Part shown: positions 13,101 through 25,900 of the stretch, piece after piece | How the letters are laid out: every line of letters starts with the position of its first letter | Position numbering within the stretch: the stretch's first letter is position 1 | NCBI RefSeq assembly: GCF_030463565.1 | Contig: NC_134662.1 | Span: 5,371,001-5,435,000 of the forward strand | Length of the DNA stretch: 64,000 nt | Source: Pelecanus crispus | Lineage: Eukaryota > Chordata > Aves > Pelecaniformes > Pelecanidae | Direction of reading: 5' to 3' | Made by a program: the position numbers and the translations under genes | The notes under the pieces: generated by a model | Databases searched by the model: none | Seen by the model: only the letters and a program-made list of their open reading frames with translations | Told to the model about the DNA's origin: nothing

Positions 13101-16100
13101 ATTTACCAGAAACGACCATTTCTGTGCTCTCTGCCCATATGCAGAGCTACTGCCCAGGATCTTGTCCTGTACAGGGATTTTCCTGCCCCCCATCTCCTCC
13201 GGCAGCAAAGCGTGCGGAGCCGGCGCGGGCGACACACATCGCCCGTCACCAGCACCGCGCTGCCGTCCCACAATCTCATCCTGTATTTTCACAATGGTTG
13301 AGAACGGGAAGATACTACCCCACCCCCCAAACTTTATCATGATTATATTCTTGTCAGCCCCAAACCTAATCCGGCTGAGCCAGGAACAAACTGAGCAAAT
13401 ATAAAAATCACTCTAAGCATATAAATTACTCTGGCAGCCACAGCACTATCACAGCAATGAAAAAGTCAGCTGCTCCGTGTTGCTCCCGAGCTCAGCCAGC
13501 CACACAAGGACCCCCAGAAGGACGGTGGATTTTACACCACGTAAAATTGGCTTGTGTATCCACGGTACACGGCTAAGTACAGGCTCTTTATACACTCGAT
13601 ACTCCTGCTGACAGCGCTGCCTTAAACAGTTCCACGTTTCCCCCACCATATGCCCTTACGGTCAAACCCTGCCAACCCCGGCTCTAGAAAAAGGAAAGCT
13701 ACGGCGAAGCCGGATCAGAAAAAAAAAAAAACAACGCAAAAAAAAAAAGCAGAACCGTCCTCTTACAACACAGCACCGCTGCTCGTTTGAGCAGCCAGAA
13801 GCCGCAGCGGGTATTTTCTGCGCCCGCCATCCCCTGCACACCTCTCCCGGCAGCACCCGTGGCAGAGCCGCTGTGCAAAGGCCGAGAGGCACCTAGTGGT
13901 GTCGGGAAGCACAGCAGAGCCACCAAGGCCACCCCAAAAGTGACACCCTGCCCAGCCCCAAGCACCCCTTCGCTGCTGGCCGCCTAGCTACCACCCCGCT
14001 CTTCCCTCCGCCCTGCTCTTCCATCCACCCCGCTCCAAGCATCGCACTCTCGCCCGCAGAAACAGAGCGAAGCTGATCCGTGGCACGGCTACCGCCGCGT
14101 TCATCCAAGGATCCGTCGGGACCTGTTGCGGCTTCGCGGCTCGTCACAGGGCGGCAACGGCTGGGTCGCGTTCCCGCTGGGGACGGCACGTTTCAGCTCT
14201 GCTAGCAGCTCCTAGCAGGGCAGAAAGTTCCCCCCACCAAGCAAATCACTCGGCGACCTTCTCCCACACAACCATACCGGGCTCTTCGCTCCACGCCTCG
14301 GAAAAAGTTAGAAAAACTTCAAAATCAGACTACAAGGTACTCGGAGCGGTGTTTGTCTCGGCCTGTTTCTGCGGCATCTGATTGCATCCTCTGGGCAGTG
14401 TTGCAATAAAAACGACAGGACTAGTTACACACGGAGTAGGTACTACAGCGTGCAGCGATCCACAGCACGCCTCTCCTCCTCTCCCTGCACCTCCACCCTC
14501 CAGATTATTGCCTCGGAGCAGCCCAGGATCTCAAGCAAAAGCAATGTAAAATGATGAAACAGTGGATGACAGAAGGAAAACCCACCATCCCTTTAACGCA
14601 AACTAAAGAAATCGTGTTTTCTAGCAGATGGGAGCAGCTGCCCCGGCACTTGGCATCGTAACACCAATTCCAATTCAGTTCCAGGATCAAATCCTCTTAC
14701 CGCCATGGATGCTTGTAGCCCGTTTCCCTCATTACCTAAATCCCCTCCACTTACCTTCTGACAGGCTTGCATCCGTCCTAAACATCCCAGCTCCTTGGGC
14801 AGCGCAGTTCGGCACAGGCTTCATGCCACCCTCACTGCATCACCTGAACAGAATAACCCCAGACCACCAGAAGCACAGCAACAGCTTTTCTTACAGGTCA
14901 CCGATTTCTGTGCAAGTTCAAATTTATCTTCCATATAAATGAGAAACTGGAAAAGACACCTTAGCCGCTGTCCCATGATGCAAGGCTCTTCCTTACAAAG
15001 CAGTTAATGCTAAGCCACACTTGGAGGTAAGACAGGAACCTTTAAAGAATCACTGAAGTTTACTTTTGGTCTAAATAAAACCTCCAGCTCAGTAAGTCTC
15101 CCAATGTTGAAAAAGAAAGCAGCAGTTATTTTTACAGTGATTCAATTAGAGCATAAACATTTACACCACGTCTACCAGATCTAACAACTAAATCTGTTTT
15201 AAAATTGCCATGTGGCAGAGAATAGAACAGAGACACCACAAAAAAACTAAACTTTGAGCAGTTTCAAAAGGAAAAAAAAAAGTCTAATTGAAGACTGAAG
15301 CTATGTAAGATTACAGGAACATGAAAGCAAGGCAGACTCACAGGCCTTATCATTATCTTCCCCAACACAGTTTTACTCCATCCTCCTGCACATTTGCGCT
15401 CTCTCCCACCACTTTCTTCAGAAGGGATAAGGTTAGGGGAGCTGAGGTCGACTTTCTCTTGATGTGAACCCAGACATATGTACTTTTAGATAAGGAAGAC
15501 CTGCGGGTCTTCCTCGCCCATTCATTCTGGTTTTGACAGGTGGGACTGCTTTCAGCCAACACGCCAGCGTGTAATGATATTAGGGAGGTTTTTGAGAAGT
15601 GTTTATACAACCTGGCTGCCTGCCTTTCTTCAAGGGATTATTCCCGATTTGAGAGGCACGCAGCTCTCCTCAGCAGCTTGTCTGGACACCCCGATTAATT
15701 CCTGCTTAAAGGCCTGCACGGTAACATCCTCTCCGGCATCTGAAAAGGTGTTTTTCCTAGATCTTTGTCACCCTGCTTTGTACAACCCTACCTCACCAAC
15801 ACTGCAGCAGAGTTCACGGCCTCACTGTCTAAAGCACAGAGAGCTTCTCGTACCGAGGGTACCGATGGATTTCACCACTTCCTCTGCACTTACTTGCTCA
15901 CCAGTCTCAAAGCGTATCTTCAGGAGCAGCACAGAGTGAATTATGTAGCCTGAAACTCTCCCTCCACATGATATGGAGGGCTGGGAGTAAAATATGAAAC
16001 CCATTTGTAACTCATGAAATCCTATCCATAGAGGAAAGGGGCGGGGGGGGGCAAGCTTATTTCAAAATAGAAGATTTGGGCTGTTTGCTTTTCAATGCAC

Positions 16101-17894
16101 AGCAGCGGCCTTATCTCATGCCATCAGTGTGTCCAAAGCCTTTTGTCCATACCATCCTGCACAGTGTTCCTTATCGAATGAAAGCACAGGATCCTCAGCT
16201 GACAAGTTAATGTTCTTGCTCTGGGGAAGCCAGCATACTTAGGGTAACTAGCATCAGCCATGCGGTAGCAATTCCAAAGATGGAAATTCTGGCCGTGCTG
16301 TTTGAGTGCACCACCGAAATGGCATGCGTGTAACGGCAAGAGAGGACTTTGTCCTTTTGCCTTAGAGAGTAAATACTCAGTAAGTGCAAAAAAGTCACAA
16401 GTAGAAGCACCTAACAAGGAATCACTGTTGACAGGGAATGCCCTTGAAATTCTCCTCTCGCTCTACAGAGACGATGTGGCACGTCCAGTGCCCCCCATCA
16501 GGTTTCTCCCCGGTATTCTCCGATAAACCCATCCTTTAAAACAGAAGACTAACGGTCAACAAGAAGCAGTATCCGAATTTCAACGGGCTTTACTTTAAAA
16601 TTAACAAAGAAAATGAACACACAGCGATAGGGAACACAATGGAGCTACAGCTCAGGGAACAGAACTGCTGCAGCTCCAGTCTGGGTGATTTATCACGGCC
16701 CTGAAACAAATTACTTCCATTTCTCACTGCTACAACACCCAGCACCAAGAAACTCCGCGCGCCGAGCGAGCGGCCCTACCGACACCCGTGTGAAAGAAGT
16801 GCTGCTGTTCCTGCTCTGAGAGGGAAGAAAAAAAAGGAGGTGCAGAGGGATAAAATGAAACGCCCCAGGCAACACAGCATGTAGTTTACACAGGTGGTCA
16901 TTAGGAAGGGGGAAAAAAAAGAATATATATATAAGGTGAGAATTCAGACAGGCTTCTCCAGCGCCGAACAATGACTGCAAGAGCTTCCCTCTCCACAGCG
17001 TGACACACAGGGTGGTTATTTCAGGAGCGAACACAGAGAGAGTTAAGTAAGGATAAACGATGCTTTGAAGCGAAGTGACAGGTTGACAGCACAACATCCG
17101 CGAGACAGACAGCACAACTTTCTGAACACTGCCCAACACCGTAACTTTGGGATGACGGCAGACAGACATCCCTGGGCGCAGAAACTCCTCCACGAACAGG
17201 TACCCCCCCCGCACCCCTCCAGGCGCCGCCGCCAGCTCTTTCGAAGGCCGAGTGACCCCGCAGGCGCCCAAACCGGTGACCCGGGGAGGGCTTTGCAGCC
17301 CGGGGGGGGACAGCAGAGGGGACGGGGCGCCAACAGAACGGGCCTGAAACACCAAAAACCGGGCGTCTGTGCAAACCTATGGACCCGGCGTCCTCACAAA
17401 CCCGCAAGGCCGGGAGCCCCACAAACCCTACCCAGCGGGGTCTAGGCGTGATTCGCAATATACTCTGGTTTAGAGCCTGCCCCAAACCTCAGCCTTCCTC
17501 CGCATAAACTCCGCAGGGAAAGCGTTATTATTAATTATTATCGTTATCTTTCAAAGGACCCTCAGCCGCCGGGCCCTGCTCAGGACACCACACACCACAC
17601 CCCCCCCCCCAGGACACCGGGCCGGGCTCTCCGCCTCGCCGGGCCGCCCGGGGAGCGGCAACGCGGAAAATAAAGGGAAAATAAAGGCGTACAGGGGCGT
17701 CTGCCGCGGCGCGGCCGCCACCCGGCCCCCCCGGCCCCGGCCCCCGCCCGCCGCCGCCGCGGCCCAGCCCGGCCGGGCCCCCGCGCCCCGCCCCGCCGCC
17801 GCCCGCCCTCGGACCCCCGGCCTAGGCCGCGGCCGGGCCCCGCTCACCTGCTGGGCCGCTCCGCGGCGAACTCGGCCCCGCCGGACTCCGCCAT
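1146..17894 (-). CDS. KLHL26: KLHL26, Kelch-like protein 26 (BTB-BACK-Kelch), 3 exons
   Basis: Substrate adaptor of the BTB-BACK-Kelch family, expected to link CUL3 to substrates through the Kelch propeller. Exons (minus): 17894-17848, 6092-5910, 2727-1146. They join in frame to 603 codons; the human protein is about 615. Exon 1 gives a short N-terminus starting MAESGGAEF after a CpG island and ends before gtgagc. Exon 2 carries the start of the BTB fold (VILTINNEVFQVHKVVLAA). Exon 3 is one long exon with the rest of BTB (AMFTGGMREAS), BACK (CEEFLKSAMSVETCLNIGQ), and from about residue 300 a Kelch propeller with repeated GG motifs (ALGGRMDHVDRCFDV, IYIVGGYNW). The codon for S16 is split by intron 1 and that for R77 by intron 2. 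The match to human KLHL26 is near-continuous and no frame break is visible. KLHL9, KLHL13 and KLHL42 are less similar, and synteny with TMEM59L and CRLF1 supports the name. Confidence 0.96.
2728..5909 (-). other. KLHL26: KLHL26 intron 2
   Basis: A 3.2 kb intron with a gtgagaatc donor at 5909 and a cag acceptor at 2728. It is AT-rich, with an A-rich run at 3463-3493. I see no exon, RNA gene or interspersed repeat in it. Confidence 0.8.
6093..17847 (-). other. KLHL26: KLHL26 intron 1 (11.8 kb)
   Basis: A long first intron with a gtgagc donor at 17847 and a tttttag acceptor at 6093. Composition is AT-rich until about 12 kb and becomes steadily more GC-rich toward exon 1. Short GT/CA runs occur near 10,886-10,905 and 12,622-12,636, and A/T homopolymers are scattered through it. 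No reading frame here resembles a known protein, and I recognised no CR1 LINE end or other interspersed repeat, though diverged copies could be missed by eye. Confidence 0.75.
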
Positions 17895-18028
17895 CTTCGC
17901 TGCGCCGCCGCCGCCGCCGCGGCCCGAGCTGGGAGGCGGCGGGAGCCGCCGCGTTAAAGGCGCAGGAGCCGAGCGGGGCCCGCGGCGGGCACCGGGGAGC
18001 TGCTCCGCTCCGCCGCCCCGCCGCCACC
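17540..18028 (-). promoter_or_regulatory. KLHL26: KLHL26 CpG-island promoter and 5' UTR
   Basis: A dense CpG, GC-rich block surrounds the KLHL26 start codon (17894-17892), with (CCG)n stretches near 17,750 and 17,905. There is no TATA box at a sensible spacing. The transcription start should lie within roughly 17,900-18,030, immediately before the minisatellite that begins at about 18,029. Assigned from composition and position only. Confidence 0.65.
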
Positions 18029-19735
18029 GGGGCCCGTCACCGCCCCGCGGCTGGGGGCCCGGGGCTGTCACCGCCTCACGGCTGAGGGGCCCGGGGCTGT
18101 CACCCCCCTCATGGCTGAGGGGCCCGGGGGCTGTCACCCCCCTCATGGCCGAGGGGCCCAGAGCTGTCACCCCCCTCATGGCTGAGGGGCCCGGGGGCTG
18201 TCACCCCCCTCATGGCTGAGGGGCCCGGGGGCTGTCACCTCCCTCACAGCTGAGGGGTCCCGGGGGGCTGTCACCCCCCTCACAGCTGAGGGGTCCGGGG
18301 CTGTCACCTCCCTCACGGCTGAGGGGTCCCGGGGCTGTCACCCCCCTCACAGCTGAGGGGTCCCGCGGGCTGTCACCCCCCTCATGGCTGAGGGGTCCCG
18401 CGGGCTGTCACCCCCCTCACAGCTGAGGGGTCCCGCGGGCTGTCACCCCCCTCATGGCTGAGGGGCCCAGGGCTGTCACCCCCCTCATGGCTGAGGGGTC
18501 CGGGGCTGTCACCCCCCTCATGGCTGAGGGGTCCCGCGGGCTGTCACCCCCCTCATGGCTGAGGGGCCCAGGGCTGTCACCCCCCTCACAGCTGAGGGGC
18601 CCGGGGCTGTCACCCCCCTCATGGCTGAGGGGTCCCGCGGGCTGTCACCCCCCTCATGGCTGAGGGGCCCAGGGCTGTCACCCCCCTCATGGCTGAGGGG
18701 TCCGGGGCTGTCACCCCCCTCATGGCTGAGGGGCCCGGGGGGCTGTCACCCCCCTCATGGCCGAGGGGCCCGGGGGCTGTCACCCCCCTCATGGCTGAGG
18801 GGCCCGGGGCTGTCACCTCCCTCATGGCTGAGGGGTCCCGGGGCTGTCACCTCCCTCACGGCTGAGGGTCCCGGGGGCTGTCACCCCCCTCACGGCTGAG
18901 GGGTCCGGGGCTGTCACCCCCCTCATGGCTGAGGGGCCCGGGGGGCTGTCACCCCCCTCATGGCCGAGGGGCCCGGGGGCTGTCACCCCCCTCATGGCTG
19001 AGGGGCCCGGGGCTGTCACCTCCCTCACGGCTGAGGGTCCCGGGGGCTGTCACCCCCCTCACGGCTGAGGGGTCCGGGGCTGTCACCTCCCTCACGGCTG
19101 ATGGGTCCCGGGGGGCTGTCACCCCCCTCACGGCTGAGGGTCCCGGGGGCTGTCACCCCCCTCACGGCTGAGGGGTCCGGGGCTGTCACCTCCCTCACGG
19201 CTGAGGGGTCCCGGGGGGCTGTCACCCCCTTCATGGCTGAGGGGTCCCAGGGGTCTGTCACTGCCCCACAGCCGAGGGGTCCTGGGGGGCTGTCACCATC
19301 CCATGGCCATGGAACCTGGGGGTCTGTCACCTCCCCATGGCCACAGGGTCGCTGAGGGCTGTCTCTGCCCCATGGCTGAGAGGACCTGGGGGTCTGTCCC
19401 CATCCCTCAGCTGAGGGGTCCCAGGGGCTGTCGCCTCCCCATGGCTGAGGGGATTTGGGGGGGGTCTGTCACAGCCCCACGGCTGAGGGGCCTGGGGGGC
19501 TGTCACCTCCCTCACGGCTGAGGGGTCCCAGGGGTCTATCACAGCCCCACGGCTGAGGGGTCCCGGGGGTCTGTCACAGCCCCACGGCTGAGGGGTCCCA
19601 GGGGTCTATCACAGCCCCATGGCTGAGGGGTCCCGGGGGTCTGTCACAGCCCCACGGCTGAGGGGTCCCGGGGGTCTGTCACAGCCCCACGGCTGAGGGG
19701 TCCCGGGGGTCTGTCACAGCCCCACGGGCCTACCG
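18029..19735. repeat. GC-rich minisatellite, ~33-35 bp unit, ~50 copies
   Basis: Tandem units of the form GGGGCTGTCACC...CTCATGGCTGAGG run without interruption for 1.7 kb. Three sub-types alternate (CTCATGG, CTCACAG and CTCACGG before CTGAGG). From about 19,430 to the end a different 35 bp sub-type (TCTGTCACAGCCCCACGG) is nearly homogeneous. Units of 33 bp keep frame, so both strands contain long repetitive open frames; these are artefacts. C-runs on the plus strand mean G-runs on the minus strand, which is the transcribed strand of the neighbouring KLHL26. Confidence 0.95.
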
Positions 19736-19860
19736 ATGCCAGCACCCTCCAGCCAACCATTAACCAACAGCTGCCGACGGCCCGTGCCTGCGGCCTGCAC
19801 CCACGCGCTTAACGCTTTCCCTCGGGATTTCGCATGCGGCTCATTAAATGTCTCCTGCAG

Positions 19861-19912
19861 GGACCGTCGTGTGTGCAACCAGCCTGGGACCGTTGTGTGT
19901 GCAACCAGCCTG
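19861..19912. repeat. Short tandem duplication, 26 bp x 2
   Basis: Two adjacent copies of a 26 bp unit (GGACCGTCGTGTGTGCAACC...) differ at one base; a third copy begins and decays at 19,913. It lies just beyond the large minisatellite but is unrelated in sequence. Confidence 0.85.
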
Positions 19913-22900
19913 GGACCGCGGGGACAGCCCTGCTCCCCGTCACCCTGGGGACGAAGCCTCCCGCCGTGCCATCTGGACCATTATGGACCAGGTTTTATTG
20001 CCGTATAAGTGCTTTGTGCAAGAGCAACAGTACCCTCCAGAGGGTGCAGTCTTGTCGCCGGAGATCGCAGCGCTCCGGCTGCGCCGTCTCGGTGCCAAAG
20101 ATGCCTTCGCCGCTCCGCGTCCCCACACATGGTCGGCATCAGAGTCGCTCCCGGCTCTCCCCAAAGCGACCGGCAGAGACGAGGCCAAGCGTCGCAGGGT
20201 CCATGTAATTTTTAAAGCTGGCAGGCATCTGGAGAGAGCGGATGGTCTAGAGGGCATTCCAGTCATCAGTGGAAATCAGGAAATTATTCATAGAGGTGGC
20301 TCTGCCAACAACCGGGGGTAAATGTCTTTGATTTACCATGCCTCGGTGTCCACATCTGTATAAGAGAAAGGGGGAATTCGTACATGAGAATAATCGCACT
20401 TGGAAAGCCATGAAAATACTCTTTCAAGTCAGCCTGATGAAAACTTCATGTTCTGGAGCCCTCCGCTTCAAGGAGAGCAATCTGTTTCAGAGGCAAAGCT
20501 GTGTATTTTTCTTATTTAAACCTTCTAAATCTGCTGGAGCATTAAAAATATTTGGCATTTCCACAGCACATTTCATTCCCAGCTCCAAATGCGTTTTACA
20601 GACATTCATTAATTAAGCCTCGTAAAACCTTTGGGAAAAAGGGAAGCAGTACTTATTAATTTGCTATTTGTATTACTGCAGCGCACCGAGACCCCAGCCA
20701 GGACCTCGGGGCCCTGTTATTTTAGACCCGACCTACACAGAAGAGGAGATGTCAGCGCGCCGAGGCGCGGGGAGGGCGGGAGGAGGCATGGGAGACGCGA
20801 GAGAGGCAGCGGATGAAAGTTAATGCCGTAAGTCATCGGCAGAGCCCGCAGCAGTCCGTCCCCAGCGTTTCGCCCCGATGCCCTTTCTGCCAGGCAGCGC
20901 TGCCTGCAAGACGGGGCTGCGGGAGCGTGCGTGGCTCCCGCCCCGGCTCTCCCCCACCTCGACGCTCTGGGCATTTTGCTGGTGTTTGGGGGCTCCTGCC
21001 CCTCCCTACCAACCCCTCGCGCTTGTCCTGCTTCCTCAGACACTGGCTCTGCTTCATTTGATACCTTCCACTTTCTCCTGGGGCCGCTTTCTGTAGCTTT
21101 AGCTTTGCAGCACACCACCTTCTTTAAAAGGTTTAAAAGAAACACTTTCCCTTTCTTTGTTTTAGGTCCATATAGATACTTGAAGTGCATTATTTTGGTT
21201 CAATAAATGCACAGCAATAAAGCAGCCCTGCTGACAGCTAGCCCGGCCGGGCTGCCCGCTCGCCGCGGACCTCTCCGTCCCAGGCGGGTCGGCGGATGGG
21301 AGCTCTGAACGTTACACCTCTGCTTCCCCTGCAGAAAAAACCCAGGCTGTGCCGCATGCTGTAAATGCCTTTCACATGTTCCCCAGATCCCAGTTATATC
21401 GAACCCCAGAAGGTCTCTCAAAGCATGAAAAATGCATTTATAAGACGCTGGAAGGAAGATGTATTCCATAACTACTCTGGTGACCAGGCGTGCTGATTTG
21501 TGTCATGTGGAGAAGGAACCAAAAGGGGGTATTTCTTGTTATTTCATACCGCTGATGGGATTTTATCTCTCACAGCAAATCCAGGAACTTTTTAGTTACC
21601 ATTATTGTTTGATTTTATGGGCCATTTGATATTTATTTTTATTTCTATTCATTATATGTTGAGTGCACTTAGCCCCTTCCCCAAGGAGCCTGCCTTATAT
21701 CTAAGGTGATTTTTACGACCAGTGTTAGCGCAGCATCTGAGCAACTCGCACAACTTTAATATATTTATCCCGCACACACAGTATATCAAGGCGGTCCTGG
21801 TATTCCTACTGTGGAGAGCGGTGGTCTGCCTGTAAAATCGCAAGTCTAACTTACTGGGTTAAAAACAAAAAAAAAGAATAAACTCCAAACTATTTACATT
21901 CTTCTTCTTTCTGATCTTCACTTTAAGCCATCAGGATGTATTTGAGTCATATTTTCACTTTTTTTTTTCCCCCCTACAAAACATGAGGTCTAGCAATGTA
22001 CCTTTTACTGCAAGCCAAGCTCTCGCATATCCCACGACTCCCACAGCTGGGGCTTTAAAATCGGCGTCCAACACTGTGAGACTAATGACAAAATCATGAG
22101 CTGGCAGCGCTGCCTTTTCCTCCGACCTTTTCGTTTCATCCTGCAAGCGCTCAGAAACAGGAATTCCTCGCAGCTCTGCAGCACTATCGGTCCACGCAGT
22201 TTGCGTTGGGTGGAGGAGGCGGACAGCTGGCCACAACGAGGTTTTTTTTCCCAATTCTTGCTAGATTTTCCCCAGCACAACAAAGCCTCTCCGTTCCTTT
22301 ATTCGCTATTGTTATGGAGGAGTCTGCGAGTGACCTCCCTCTCGCTCCCTGCCTCTGCACAGCATCAGCGACGAACGCTGCTCCATCTCCTGCTTGCCAC
22401 GCGTGTCTGGAGGGTGCTGCCTGTGCTCCTGGCCGGTTTTATTCCCTCTCGATTTCTAGCAGAGTGCTCTCTGCTAATCCCCGTGTAATCCCGGCAAGCG
22501 CGTGAGCCCGGGGAGGGCTCGAGCGCGCGGGCTGGGGTGCGTCTGCGTGCGCTGGCGGAGCCGGGGCTCTCCGTGTGAAGATGGCATCGCCTGAGCTCGC
22601 CCTTCTCCCTCCCTTTCGTTTTGCCCCGTCAGGTCACCCTGCCTGCATCTCCCCACGGTCGTGTTCAGGCGTGCGGAGGTTTTAGCTCCCTGAGACATAC
22701 CGGTCTCTGCTGGGAGGCTGGGGAAGGTGAGACGCCGTCCCTTCCCCCTCGAGCACCACCTCTGCCAGCTGCCGCCGCAGGTAACTCCGTGGCTGAGACC
22801 GGCCACCAGCCCCGGGACCGTGGGACTCCCAGCGATGCGGTGGTACCCGAGCCCCCCCGGGCAGGCTCCCACCCATCTGGGGCGCAGACCAGCCCTGCAG

Positions 22901-25900
22901 ATCCCCCACCTCCCGCTGCAGACCCGAACCGGCACGGCAGCCGCTGCCGAGGCTCCAGCACGACACGCCGGCCGAGCAGCATCCCCTCCCCACCGGGATG
23001 GAGACAACCTGGCTCTTCGGCCAGGCTCCCACCCCCGGGCAGCGTTTCCCACCCCGCGGAGCAGCTGTGCTGTCTCGCCCAGCACCGATAACGCATGGTG
23101 GGCGTACGCCCGTGTTGGCAGGCGTAGCTATCGCCATGCCCTGCGCTGAAGAGCGAGCGGGAGGAGCAGGCATGAGCGGGAAGCAGGCAACAGAGCCCCG
23201 TGGGGTCTGGCTTGGGGGAAGGCTGCACACCTCCTTTTACGAGTCTTGGGCTCCTTCCACTCCCACGCGCGGCGGGGCGAGCTGACGCACGCGGCACCCA
23301 TGGGAGCCGGCTCCCACGCCAGCCGGAGGCGTTGGCCGTCCCCAGCGCCGTTCGGCGCCGGTGCGAGGCCACGATCCAGCAAATCCCCTCCGCACGTGCT
23401 GCAGCGTTAAGCACACGTGTCATCCCCGTGAAATCAGGGGGGCGGCTCCAGCGCCTGAAGGTGAGCAGGTGCTGTGCCGTGCCGCCGTGTCGGCACTTAA
23501 GGGAGCCTGATTCCCATCTGCCCGGCCAAACCGCAACCATACATCCCTGCTTTCCCTGACCAGCTTGGCTGCGCTCCTCACCTGGCAAAAGAACACACGG
23601 CAGCGAAAATAAACACGGAGGGAAGCGAAGCCCCTCATGGCCCGGCGAGCGAGGTCTGCGTTCCAAGAAGTAATGAAGCCCAGGGAATGGAAAATGCATG
23701 TCACTTGGCGGCGGGCTGGATGCGCGCAGGCGCTCTGTGCCGGCTGCCGAGAGGGTGCTTCGCCTCCACACGGCATCGCCGCGGCCCAGCAGCTGCGCCC
23801 GGTCCAGCCAACGGCACCGTGCTGAACTCTGACATTTGAAGACGGAGAATAATTTGGCTTCATTAGCCTCCCCTTCCCCCCCGCCCCGCGCGGTCCCTCG
23901 AGCCAGGCTGGAATGTGCGTGGTAGGGACAGAACCAATCCCATTAGCACGAGGAGATTGTTTTTCGTTTGGTTTTGTTGTTGTTGAATCACCCGTGGCTC
24001 CGCTTCTTTGGGGTAGGTCATAGGAAGGAGGACGGGGAGAGAAAACCCATGGATGGGTTTTCCTGGGTGGCTGTCCATGGCACAGCGCGCCCCTGCCAGC
24101 CTGGCTGCCTGATTTCGGCAGCACTGCGAGGTTTCCATCTTTGAAGGCCATGTGAGCTTTGCTGCTGGCTCCAGGGTGCTGCCCGGTTCGAAGGAGCATC
24201 TGCAAGGGCAAGGGCTCAGCTCCCACGTGCGGGGTCGGGACGGTGCCGGGGCCAGCGGCGCTGCCGGAGCTCGCTTTGAGCCCCCGTCCAACTCCCCACC
24301 CGGCATCCTCATCCTCGCTCCATCTCTGGATGGAGACACCTCCGTCGGGGTTAAAGCTGAATTTACAGCTCTGTGTGTTGGTCAGGACAGCACCGGCTTG
24401 CTGCCATGTGCCAGCAGGAGCCGGGCCAGGGGCAGCGAGAGGCAGCTGGAGCAGCTAGAAAATATCCTTTCCCCAGCTGAGATAGGAGCCCAGGCTCTTT
24501 CTCTGTCATCTTCAAAAGCCCTGCTCTGGCAGGGCCCAAAACCGCTGTTGCACCCTGACTGTGCTTTCTCATGAAAGACCCTCATTCCTGCAACACGAGG
24601 CAGGAATAAGGAACCTCCCCCCGCTGCTTTGCGTCCAGCAGCATCTCCCTGGGATGCGAGCGGGAAGGAGCGAAGGGGAACGACGGGTGCAGACCCAGGC
24701 GAACCAACACCGCGTCCGCTCTGAATCGGGAGAATCGGTCACAAATCATGAAAACGGGGGTCGGCACGTGTGTGTGTGCAAGGCGAGGTCTTCTCGGAGT
24801 CCTTTCCCACCCTGCTGTCCCAGTCCTGGGCTTTCTGCCCCTGGCGCGACCCTGGACCCCAATGCTCTTCCCAAGCAGAGACGTCCCGGCGGGACACGGC
24901 ACGGGGCTCCGACCACCAGACAGCGGGACAAGGAGCTGCCAGCGCTCCCAAAGTCATCCTCGGCATGGGAGAGCGTGATGAGAAATAGGGGCGAACGACA
25001 CCGTTGGGAGCAGACGGCAAGAGGGGAGGGAAATCCGTGCGCAAATGCATTCGCCGCGTGGCCCGGCTCCTCAGCTGGAGTGTGCGAGCGGCGGTGGAGC
25101 CGGGCCAGCTCCCGGCAGCTGAGATTTGCAGGGGGGAGAAAGGAGGGGGCATTTTCCGGAGGTGAGAACAGCAGCCCAACGCAGCCACAGAGAGAGAGGC
25201 CGGGGTGAGGGCTGCCAACCCCAACCGCATCCGGCGAGACCCCCGCAACCCTCGGCACCGGCTGCCGGCACGGAGGCCGAGCGACGGCATCTCAGGAGCG
25301 GGGAGATGCTGCGGGGGTCCGTGGCAGAGGCATGGGGGGCAGCTTGCTGGCCTCCCCCTTGCTTTTTGAGGCCGCTTCTTGCCACAGCGTGGCTAACAGT
25401 CCCCACCTACCGGTCTGCGATTTCTTGCCGACCTGTGGCCGGCCGCGCGGGAGGCGAGCATGGGCGCGCGGATGCTTGCCGCGAGGACGCAACCCGCCGT
25501 GGACTCACGGTTCCCCGTGCCCTCGCCGCTGGCCGTGGGACAGGAGGGTGCGACTCTTCCGCGGGCTGGCTTGCCCGTTGCCGATGGGGCCACACACCAT
25601 GAATTTTGCTTCCCCCGTGAAAAAATAAAAGAGGGAGCGAGAAGGAAAAGGCATCGGATGGAAAACACCCCGGCTGCCTGCTGGGGGGAGTGGAACCAGC
25701 TAATTTCATGCGTCTCCTTCTTGTTAGAGTGGGGTCCCTCCTCACCTGCTCCTGGGCACGGTTTCCTGCACCCCGAGCCAGCAGCAAGGAATCTGACTCC
25801 AGTTTAAAGGCGAGGAGCTTGTCCACGGTCTGTAGCCCGTCTCCCATCCCAGGAGGGGACCCGCTCGGAGCCGCTGCCCGCGGCGGGCAGGGTTTACCAG

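Noticed and set aside
6093-17847. CR1 LINE or other transposon fragments in KLHL26 intron 1
   Set aside because: I looked for reverse-transcriptase-like frames and CR1-type 3' ends and saw none that I could support; a repeat-masking run would be needed to exclude diverged pieces.
18454-19521. Long repetitive open frames on both strands (MAEGPRAVTPL-type)
   Set aside because: They come from a minisatellite whose 33 bp unit is a multiple of three; they have no codon-bias asymmetry, splice structure or family match.
22474-23771. A minus-strand frame of 368 codons in the KLHL26-TMEM59L gap
   Set aside because: GC-rich DNA has few stop codons; the sequence is low-complexity Arg/Gly/Ser/Pro with no recognisable domain, and overlapping frames of similar length exist on both strands.
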